From a virus, in the IMG/VR virus record IMGVR_UViG_3300030117_003323, positions 418 through 41,825 of that record: DNA of 41,408 nucleotides, one strand, 5' to 3'. This document shows positions 24,101 through 32,000 of this stretch, one piece after another (within the stretch, counting starts at the first letter, position 1; each line of letters opens with the position of its first letter). The translations under genes and the position numbers were made by a program. The notes under the pieces were generated by a model. The model did no database searches. It was given only the letters and a program-made list of their open reading frames with translations, and was not told the origin of the DNA.

Positions 24101-24328
24101 ACTGATACTGGAGCTAGTCATGTATATGTTTCTACTGCGGATAACCAAAGAACTTTCATAACTAGTACAGGATCTTCTATCAATGTACTTACGAAAAGCG
24201 GAACTGGTGGTATTAATGTGTTTACAGCAGGAAATACAACTAGCCAAACGCTAGTTACTGCTGTAAATACTACACCTTCAACATTCCAGACGGTTTCTGA
24301 CTCCGTAAAAGTATTGAAAGCCCCTTAA
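18179..24328 (+). CDS. Giant repetitive virion protein, 2049 aa
   Basis: Domain plan from the sequence: residues 1-280 non-repetitive, with TKKGCVYTQFMVDQQGKVIG and a Gly-rich INNLGIGGGIIYEGYN; ~330-900 repeats of the type ITPPSGSGLxLDTKxYT / ALKGGTDxxxTPT, ending in near-identical 36-residue units; ~930-1250 repeats VGVKNLSDASVYLYSTTGAS with DTRVYLSPP; ~1250-2000 repeats KFLKTTxS / GITGLSGSS / LYSTxTADxxKF. Composition is dominated by Ser, Thr, Asp and Gly, so a long beta-structured fibre or tail needle is likely. Overlaps its upstream gene by 1 nt. Internal DNA duplications show that it evolves by recombination. No catalytic motif seen. Confidence 0.75.
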   Translation: MPEQFTDGNIGAFGSPISPADREVTEASLNKIPDVGLQGYTDSGAYSSNYPSGMVGSTPQDEIRYRQEHEPYNYQPDDDQFVYITKAYLYEIHPLLNAEESKLIKKHELSPLKIKLDTKKGCVYTQFMVDQQGKVIGEYNLLKTEEDEPPDSTPFQLLNADGDDEPDKYGIYNVLIFKFADGVILRNNYDSDKDDPRSVRGHGGIEGHRGPLIWSRGYNTINNLGIGGGIIYEGYNLTEDKINLRTLQGQGQINVSTAGDQINIRGNSNDKTWKAIAASGVTDYNNPAASGTTANEKTLATFADGLLTGTPSNLEVVEVAQSTGSGTTVNTVTSSPSITSTPEALSVSSITPPSGSGLLLDTKEYTPTTVTTEALSQVSGSVSGGTDIDLQSVSVTSSSITPPTGSGLSLDTKEYTPTVVSTETLSQETNSVSGGTDISFQAVSLDTQQITPPSGSSLDLETNQYSSVTLGTETVGIDATALKGGDNLTTTPTPLSSTSVPVQATGTKSYTSRKLTPHTLTATTGLASGTDVNLQSVPLTPTSIKVPSNSGITLTRKEYTPTTVATETTSVTSSFTGGNNLVTTPTPLATTPSTVLEFDTKKYTSRELAQEQLERQSDTLKKGTATTEVSLETVPLSTTSITPPSGSGISLDTKTYTSRALGQETLTKEATALKGGTDLNTTAIDLHTTESPIVSATTKTYTARQLDKTSLAPQSNALHGGNQFTCNPTPLNTEEISAPSLAVKTFTTNELGTVSLSKQADALRGGADYTCTPTTMTTKAFSRVEESFNENLQQQSGALKGGTDYTCTPTAMTTKAFSRVEESLNEHLQQQSGTLKGGADYTCNHTDFKVKTFSRVEESLNENLKQQSGALEGGADYTCTPTSMTTKSFTTQADTWYGGETLTLEWKQVTAYTDNSTIWVLTPTNTPSDTSSSLSAIVGAQQYTAIKRASGNTADTFHLYQSGTSGVTGNNKVLTVDSVDTDDVTLRKDIGTYVGVKNLSDASVYLYSTTGASDTRVYLSPPTTSPVENNHYLYYAASAVSDTKVLTTDSSDTTVTLKKDISDYVGVKNLSAPDVYFYSTTGATDTRVYLSPPDSNTTQNLYFASSPVTGNNKVLTTDSSSTAAVTLRKDISTYVGVKNLSDASVYLYSTTGASDTRVYLSPPASETDSSYNLYFAASAVSDSKVLTTTNSSTDPVTLRDGASVYNGITGISGNSGVLFYTAASTGKQFLEADSGDSNGDTTKVYYTDSNESRNFLSNTTNPSKTAYDVYTSDTATTSKYLKTTSSNLEETLRTDIAPYTGITGISSGVSLYEAPVPSDNSSDTFLETAESDGSTNYVYSSTESTTRKLLSSETEQDNLYLYSSAVADSTTKFLKVGASESGTKTLRVGAVVHDGITGLSGSSVALYKADGTSHKFLETTETNGQQRHIYFSDATDTRTFITSSGSAIKVVTSDSDFSSTNYVKTNDNWSGEKEFMHSIDSYIGVKGLSANTVSVYKVNSDSSHKFLETESSEPAETDYHIYATTSAATDTRFLTTSLSDSSLNLYFSDAPTQSKYLKTSSNNTSETLRSGMTPFDAVSGIADGSMLYKAPSSGDTKFLKTDDSDSTHNVYVSDGTSNMTFLTSLGNDINILTSDTISGVSAVNYVKSNDSSLASAKQFKHTFQNYTGLSSNDDENVSVYEVPSTTTNKFLETAETAGSSHRVYSTDTSTTSTRFLSPSGTDTSLHLYSTDTADSTTKFLKVANSVQGDKTLKSGMSVFNAVTGLTSGAKLYAAGSATTHNFLKSPTSLGDHHVYFSDTASTSSDPMSFVTSSGSSIHVVKSGSSLGSTKFVKTTGTGIDSAKTFKHSFGSYTGVTGLSGSDIHLYSTATADNSKFVKTTDTGASHVYVSDANNPRTFITSVGSAINVLTASSLSDGSSAKFVKTTGTNANGIDSAKTFKHTLGSYTGITGLSAASGVRLYSTDSADNDKFVKTTDTGASHVYVSTADNQRTFITSTGSSINVLTKSGTGGINVFTAGNTTSQTLVTAVNTTPSTFQTVSDSVKVLKAP
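20504..20830 (+). repeat. 108 bp tandem repeats (36 residues) inside the giant gene
   Basis: ATGACGACTAAAGCG followed by TTTAGTCGTGTTGAAGAATC starts at 20504 and again at 20612; a third, more diverged unit starts near 20720. The period is exactly 108 bp, so reading frame is kept. Near-identity at DNA level points to recent unequal exchange. Confidence 0.85.
21128..21660 (+). repeat. 110 bp near-exact duplication inside the giant gene
   Basis: 21128-21237 and 21551-21660 are identical except for one base (GACATTGGTAC versus GACATTAGTAC). The distance is 423 bp = 141 codons. A diverged relative lies between them (about 21341-21448). Neutral sites are also conserved, so the copies were made or homogenised recently. 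Confidence 0.85.
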
Positions 24329-24339
24329 CAGTTCATGGG

Positions 24340-25335
24340 TTGAATTGCGGTGTAAACGCCTTATATTTAGGTATCGTGCCAGCTAAAACTACAGAACAAT
24401 TATTTGCTACTCATTCTCAATATTTAGACGTTGAGTTTGCTCATCAAGAGGATTTTCGTAATGCTTTGAATGAAGTAATGCCTCGTATTTATAAAATGGG
24501 GTATTGGAGGGATTTATTAACAGAACATACGCAAGATGCATCTAAAGGGTATATTTCTTTACCTCAAGATACAGACTCTATATTACATGGGGTATTAGAT
24601 AATAATCCAATTTCAACACGTTCTTTATGGCATGATTACAAGACTTTTGGTACTAATGAGCAAGATGATACTATATTGGATTCTTTTATAGATGACGGAT
24701 ATGCTTCTTCATATAGGGATATAGAAACTCCATACGCATACCAGCTTGAGCTTCAAGCTGTTAAGAATTATAACGATAGTTTACCTACTGATCCTTTCAC
24801 GGTTGACGTTTTATATAGTGGATCTAATACAGGAGATGGTTTTATGGACTATCGTTTAGATCAAACAAACACAGCGGATACTAGTTCTGGTATTAACATT
24901 TCTAATATAGAACAAATAATTTATAATAACATACCAGATGGATTTACTATAAGGGTCATAGCTGATCCTTTTGACGACAGTTTTGACGCTGTTACTTTAG
25001 CTGATTTACCAAGTGGATCTGGTACTGTACGTTATCGAAGGTATAGAGTAGGTAATACTAATAGTAATTCATCGGCTCATTTATTATTAAAAAGGCGATG
25101 GGTAGACGTAGATAGTGGGTCTGATATAGTACACTTACCATCTAACTCTATCTTGAAACATGCTTTATTGGGTAAGTTTGGAGAGGACAATGCAGACTTA
25201 CAAAGAGCACAGTATCATTGGGCTACAGTGGCTCAACTTTTAGAAACAGACACTGACTCGTACAGAGGTGCTGCTAAACCAACTTTACGTATCTCTCCTG
25301 ATGGTGTGGGAGCTGGTATGTCAGGAATGTATTAA
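24340..25335 (+). CDS. Tail-region structural protein, TTG start, 331 aa
   Basis: The frame begins with TTG at 24340, 11 nt after the previous stop; the ATG at 24334 is in another frame and stops at once. Sequence includes EDFRNALNEVMPRIYKMGYW with RDLLTEH, then SRSLWHDYKTFG-like loops, and KRRWVDVDSGSDIVHLPSNS, ending in RISPDGVGAGMSGMY. 'RIYKMGYWRDL' followed by a helical C-terminal half (HALLGKFGEDNADLQRAQYH) recalls tail tube/adaptor-like proteins of marine podoviruses; that is a weak inference. Confidence 0.6.
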   Translation: MNCGVNALYLGIVPAKTTEQLFATHSQYLDVEFAHQEDFRNALNEVMPRIYKMGYWRDLLTEHTQDASKGYISLPQDTDSILHGVLDNNPISTRSLWHDYKTFGTNEQDDTILDSFIDDGYASSYRDIETPYAYQLELQAVKNYNDSLPTDPFTVDVLYSGSNTGDGFMDYRLDQTNTADTSSGINISNIEQIIYNNIPDGFTIRVIADPFDDSFDAVTLADLPSGSGTVRYRRYRVGNTNSNSSAHLLLKRRWVDVDSGSDIVHLPSNSILKHALLGKFGEDNADLQRAQYHWATVAQLLETDTDSYRGAAKPTLRISPDGVGAGMSGMY

Positions 25336-25359
25336 CAATTTAACAAACAAAATTATATT

Positions 25360-25647
25360 ATGGCTGAAAATAGAACATTAAAAGGAATATACGGAGAAGC
25401 AGGTGCGGTCTTCATAAGCGACACTGCTGCTGTGGCAGGAGATTTTTGCAGGATTGATACTTTAGCAAACACTGTATTTCACGCAGACATGGCTAGTTAT
25501 TGGCCTGAGTTTACTGATGATTCAGACCCTCAACTTTTTGGAAACACTAACACATTTACAGTACCTGCTGGCACTTCTATTTATGGTCAGTTCTCAGGTG
25601 TACGTTTAGATAGTGGTAAAGTGTTAGCTTATAAAACAGCTAAGTAA
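25360..25647 (+). CDS. Small structural protein, 95 aa
   Basis: MAENRTLKGIYGEAGAVFIS followed by Asp/Thr-rich beta segments and GTSIYGQFSGVRLDSGKVLA near the end. Such ~90-residue beta proteins ('GxFsGvrLdSGkvlAYk') precede fibre genes in marine phages. It could be a fibre-attachment or decoration protein. Start preceded by AACAAACAAAATTATATT, with no Shine-Dalgarno. Confidence 0.65.
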   Translation: MAENRTLKGIYGEAGAVFISDTAAVAGDFCRIDTLANTVFHADMASYWPEFTDDSDPQLFGNTNTFTVPAGTSIYGQFSGVRLDSGKVLAYKTAK

Positions 25648-25649
25648 TA

Positions 25650-26045
25650 ATGGCCGATCCAGTACCTATAGAAATAAAACGAGGGAGGGCGACTACGTTT
25701 TTATTAACGTATATGCCAGCAGTAAATAGTGGTTCTCAAACTTCTAAAGATTTTACTTCTGGTTTTACTGCTTCTTTAGTTATCCGAAGGAAAATAGGCA
25801 ACTCGTATAATGGTCCTGAAGTAGATACATTAACTACGGCTAACAATAGAATAACTTTTCCTAACCCTGTTGTAGATGGTGCTCAAACTGGACCTAACAT
25901 AAAATTAATTTGGAGTTCTAATGATTCTGCTGCTTTACCTAATGAAGCTAATAGGGTTTTTGGGGACTTAAAAATATCTACAACAGGAGGTTCTGTAGAA
26001 CACTCATTTAGATTAACAATAGACATAATACCTGAAATAAAATAA
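25650..26045 (+). CDS. Ig-like/baseplate-associated protein, 131 aa
   Basis: Starts 2 nt after the previous stop and overlaps the giant fibre gene by 1 nt (TAATG). A short beta-sandwich pattern: VPIEIKRGRATTFLLTYMPA, DFTSGFTASLVIRRKIG, LTTANNRITFP, IKLIWSSNDSAALP, and a final SFRLTIDIIPEIK. This resembles N-terminal domains of baseplate-upper (BppU-like) proteins that anchor receptor-binding fibres. Position directly before the fibre gene agrees. Confidence 0.6.
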   Translation: MADPVPIEIKRGRATTFLLTYMPAVNSGSQTSKDFTSGFTASLVIRRKIGNSYNGPEVDTLTTANNRITFPNPVVDGAQTGPNIKLIWSSNDSAALPNEANRVFGDLKISTTGGSVEHSFRLTIDIIPEIK

Positions 26046-29000
26046 TGTCAGATGCTACACTTACTGTAACACAGTCCTTAGACACTTTATCAATAACCAC
26101 CATTGCTGGATCTTCTTTAGCTGGGGGAGGTACTATAACTGGCCCGCTCAACATAGGGGTTGATGATGCAGGGCATGACGTAAAGTTTTTCGGGGATACT
26201 GCTTCTCGCTACTTGTTATGGGATGCTAGTGATGACTCACTTAAACTTAGTGATAGTGCAAAACTAAAATTAGGTAACTCTGATGATCTTCAGATTTATC
26301 ACGACGGCACTAATAGTTACATAGATAACAGCTCTACTTATCTCATATTAGAAAGTGGAGCTATAATATTAAGGAATAATGCAGGTAATGAAGATTACGC
26401 AAAGTTCATAGGAGATGGAGCGGTAGAACTTTATTTTAATAATGTAAAGAAAATTGAAACAACAAACGATGGGGCAACTGTATCAGGAAGTTTGACCGTT
26501 AATGGTGGTTTGAATGTCGATGGGACAGTTACTTCCTTTGATAGTACAACCGTCACCATTGATGACCCTGTATTCACTATAGGTGGTGACACGGCTCCTT
26601 CATCTGATGACAATAAAGATAGGGGTATTGAGTTCCATTACCATGATGGTTCTACCCCTAGAGTCGGATTCTTTGGTTATGATGATTCTGAAAGTGCCTT
26701 TACGTTTTTAACTTCGGCTACAAACAGCTCAGAAGTTTTCAGTGGTACGTTAGGTAATTTAAAAGTTAACACTGTTTACCATGCTGATGGAACTGCTGCA
26801 TCTCCAAGTGTTAGATTTAATTTAGATAGCGACACAGGAATATTCCGCCCCACCGCTAACAATATAGCCATCACCGCAGGTGGCACTGAAGTTATACGGT
26901 TTGACGGAAATCTAAAAACCACAACGAAAGGTTCAGTTCGTGTAAATGGCACAACAACTGATGGCATTACCGTAGCGTCAAGCCCAACAGCTTCTTATGG
27001 TTTAAAATTATTTAATAATTCTTCGACTGATGCAGCTTCAATAATTAATCATTACAATGGTAGTTTAATATTAGGGACATCTAACACCGAAAGATTAAGA
27101 ATACATGGCGACGGCAACATAACGATTGGCGGAACAGCGGGGCAAGCAATGCTCCAGCTTGAAGGTGGAGATGTTCGTGTAGACAACACAAGATCCTTCT
27201 TAACAGAAACAGCAGGTGGTGGGGTTATAGCTGCTGTCTCAATGAACTCTTCTGATAACCTTACATTTGGCGATGGCAACTTTGTCATTGATGTAACAGG
27301 TACAGCGGAAAGAATGAGGCTAGACAGTAATGGTCGTTTAATTATAACAAACTCTGCGCCAGTCGTTCAACTTATCGAAAGTGATGCAACAAGCACTTTC
27401 AACAATACGGAGATTTCCTTATCGGGGGGAGCGTTAAATCTGAACACAAGACAATCAGATGGAACATTTGTATCAACAGATTATCAAATTTCCAAAAACG
27501 CAAGCGGTGCAACTATGCATAAGTTTCTTATTGCAGGAACTGAAAAAATGCGTCTTGACTCAACAGGACTCATTACAGTTGCTGGCACAGGCGGTGGTGC
27601 ATTAACAATAGGCTCACATATAGATTTAGGTGATAACCAACAAGTAAGGCTTGGTGCAAGTGATGATTTACAACTTTATCATGATGGGACTCATTCTTAT
27701 ATTTCTAATACTCAAAACTCTGGAAACCTAATAATTGAAAATGGGGGCAATGACCATGACATAGTTTTCCGCTGCGATGATGGCTCTGGTGGCGTAACCG
27801 AGTATTTCCGTTTAGATGGTGGTGCGACTGCGTCTGGATTTCCGCAGACAATAGTTCCAGACAACGCATCTATTCGTTTTGGTGATGGTGGTGACCTGAT
27901 TATATATCACTCAGGATCTGAATCTGAAATTAGAAACCTCAATGGAGATTTACGAATTGTTAACAGAGCAGATGATAAAGATATTATTTTCCAAAGTGAT
28001 GACGGAAGTGGAGGGACAAAAACTTATTTCCGTTTAGATGGTGGTGCAACTGCATCTGGATTTACACAGACAATATTTCCTGACAATTCTCTTTTGTGTT
28101 TGGGTGATGGCAGTGACCTACTTTTGTACCATAACGGTACATATTCTGAATTAAGAAATTCCACTGGAGATTTTAATATTGTCAATAGAGCAATTGACAA
28201 AGATGTTATTTTCCAATGTGACGATGGGTCGGGTGGAGAAGAAACCTACTTTTATTTAGATGGATCAGCTTCAAGTGGTAATCCAATTACTGTTTTTCCC
28301 GACAACTCTTTTTTAGCTTTTGGAACAAGTTTTGATTTTAGCATTTACCATGATTCGGCTAATACATATATCGCTAATTCAACTAATGATTTATACATCC
28401 AGAACAATGCTGATAATAAGGATATAATTTTCCGATGTGATGACGGTTCTGGTGGTGTAGCAGAATACTTCCGTTTAGATGGGGCACTCGCACATTCAGT
28501 TGTCTCTAAGCACATTAGATTTGAAGATAATGTCATCGCACGTTTTGGAAGTGGTAATGACGCATCACTATACCATACTGGCACTGATACTATATTTGAG
28601 AATACTAATGGTGATTTATACATTAAAAATCATGCAGACGATAAAGATATTATTTTCCAGAGTGATTATGGTGATGGCACTGTTGCAACTTATTTTAGAT
28701 TAGATGGAAGTTTTGGAGGAGCAGGTTACCCAACAACATTATTCCCTAACAACTCATCATTAAGGTTCGGTAACAGTGGCAATTTACAGATAATCAACAA
28801 CGGCACTGATTCCTATATCCAAGAAAACAATGGTGACCTTTATATAAGGCAAAGCACAGACGATAAAGATATTCATTTACAATGCGATGATGGTTCTGGT
28901 GGTGTAACTGACTATTTAAAAATCTCTGGGGCTAACAACGATATCCGTGCATATAAAAACATAAAATTATCTGACAACTCAAAAGGTATTTTTGGAGACG

Positions 29001-32000
29001 GAAGTGATCTACAGATCTACCACGACGGGAGTAATTCATACATTCGAGACGAAAGCGGAACAGGTGATTTAATAATCAGCACAAATGCGTTCAGATTAAA
29101 ATCGGCAAATAATGGCGAGACTATGATGACTGCCTTTGAGGATGGGGCTACTAATTTGTACCATAATAATGTACAAAAGTTTGAGACAACTGCTGATGGT
29201 GTTCAAGTCACTGGTGACATTTTAGCGTACACAGACAGCGGTCAATATTTTCAATTAGATCATTCTGACAATTCAGTAAAACTTTCTGACAATGTTAAGC
29301 TGAAGATTGGTACAGGGATGGATTTCCAAATCTTCCATACAGGAACCAACACAACCATGCTTGACCAAGGCACAGGTGCTTTGGTCATTGCTTCAAATAA
29401 CCTAAGAGTTTTATCCGCAAACCAGTCTGAAACTTTATTTGAAGCTACTGAAGATGGAGCCGTTGAGTTATACCACAACAACGTAAAGAAATTTGAGACA
29501 ACTTCTGCTGGTGTAACGATAACTGGCGACCTAACAGTTTCAGGCAGTACGAACCAAACATTCAACGACCTTACAGTTAACGGCAACCTAACAGTAAGTG
29601 GCACAACCACAACCATAGACACGGCAAATCTGACAGTTGAGGACAAGAACATTATAATTGGAAATGTATCTAGCCCATCTGACACAACTGCTGATGGTGG
29701 TGGATTTACTTTAAAAGGTGCTAGTGATTATACGATTCAATGGACTGATGCAACTAACAGATGGCAATTCAATCAAGGTATTCAAGTAGATGACAGCAGC
29801 CGTTTTGTAGTCGGTTCTTCTGGTGATGCTTCTTTTTATCACAATGGCACACTAACTTATTTAGAAAATGCCACTGGCGATTTAACTATTAGGAATTTAT
29901 CAGATGGTGACGACATAATTATTCAAACTCATGACGGATCTGGCGGTGTAGAAAATTATTTGCAGTTCGATGGCGGTGGTCGTTTGATGCAAGCATATAG
30001 AACATTTAGGGCGCTTGATGATGTAAAAATACAAGCTGGATCTGCTGGAGATTTTGATATTAAACACACTTCAGATAATTCTTACATTGAAAACCATAAA
30101 GGTCATTTATATGTAACTAACACAGCCGATGATTCTGATATAAGGTTTCGATCAGATAATGGATCTGGTGGGATAGCAGAATACTTCCGTTTAGATGGTG
30201 GTTTAGCTGATGGTACAAACTTGTACACAGTTTTCTCTGACAACTCTAGAATAAGATTTGGAAATGACCTTGATCTAGATATTCACCATGATGGATCTAA
30301 CAGTTACATAAGTCAAACTGGTACTGGTAACTTAAACATTCAGCAGACTGTCGATGATGCCGATATTATATTTAAATGTGATAATGGCTCTGGAGGCACG
30401 ACTCAATACTTCCGTTTAGACGGTGGTTTAGGGTACAGCGTTGCTTCTAAAGAAATTCGGTTTAATGATAATGTTCCTGTTTATTTTGGAGACGGTAATG
30501 ACTTAGTTATTTTACATAGTGGAACAGAATCAACAATAACTAATTATATAGGCAACTTAACTTTTAAACAACAACAAGCTGACGGAGATATAATATTTCA
30601 GTCTGATGACGGTTCTGGTGGAGTAGAAACCTACTTTGCTTGTGAAGGAGACTTTTCATCAGGAAATCCATTTACAGTATTCCCAGATAACTCAAGATTG
30701 TCTTTGGGTAATGGTGCTGATACTTCGATGTATCACACAGGAAGTGTTACTTACTTTGAAAATAATACAGGTGATTGGTACTTCCTACAGGGAGCAGACG
30801 ATAAAGACATTATCTTCCAATGTGATGATGGCTCTGGTGGATTAGCTCAATACATTGTTATAGATGGTTCGGCAGGATTAACTCAATTTGATAAGGATGT
30901 TAAATTTACAGATACTATAAAAGCTACTTTTGGTAATAGTAGTGATCTTTCAATTCAACACGATGGCAATAATAGTTACATTTCAGAGAATGGAACTGGA
31001 GATTTATTCATAGAATCAAATAATGCTAGTATATTTTTAAGAGATTCAAACAGCGGAAACACAATGCTCGCTGCCAAAGGTGGTAGCAGTGAAAAAGTTG
31101 AGCTGTACCATAGTGGTTCCAAAAAGTTCGAGACATCTTCAACAGGAGCTACGATAACTGGAAACCTCGTCATGGGAACAGGTTATACTATGTTTGCTGA
31201 TGGAGGACGTGCAAGGTTTGGAGATAGTAACGATTTAGATATTTATCACGATGGTTCAAATAGTCGCATACAACAAACAGGCACAGGTGCTTTGATTATA
31301 AGCCACAATGTTGACGATGCTGATGTCAGGTTACAAGCCTCTGGTGGATCTGGTTCTGCTTCTGATTATATAATTTTAGATAGCAGTCAAACGTCTATAA
31401 GAATGAAGCGAAAAGTAAAGTGGGATGACAATCTCTACGCTACTTTTGGAGATGGGGAGGATTTCACTATACACCATAATGGTACAAATACTTTAGTCGC
31501 TAATAACACAGGAAATTTAAAGTTTACAAATTATGCAGATGACGCAGATATAAAGTTTGAATGTGATGACGGTTCTGGAGGAGTTACAGAATATTTCCGT
31601 TTAGATGGTGGGTTAGGCTATTCAGTAGCTTCTAAACAAATCACCTTTTTAGATAGTATATCCGCAGCTTTCGGGTCAGATAACGACTTAGGAATTGACC
31701 ACAACGGAACTGACGGTAGGATTTTTAATTACACAGGTGATCTTTATATAAGCAATTTTGCTAACGATAAAGATATTATCTTCCAATCTGATGATGGTAG
31801 TGGAGGATCAGCACCCTATATAACAATAGACGGAAGTGCTTTATATACTAAGATTCACAAAAACTTATTACACTTAGATAGCATTTCAAGTTATTACGGA
31901 CACGATGCTGATGCGTATGTTCGCCACACTGGCACAAACTTTGAACTTTATAATACAACAGGCGACACAATAATAAGAAATTCGGCTGATGATAAAGATA

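Noticed and set aside
25340-25362. Bacteroidetes host, from A-rich starts without Shine-Dalgarno
   Set aside because: The good promoters here are TTGACT/TATAAT type, not the TTTG/TAnnTTTG type of Bacteroidetes, so A-rich starts alone are not enough.
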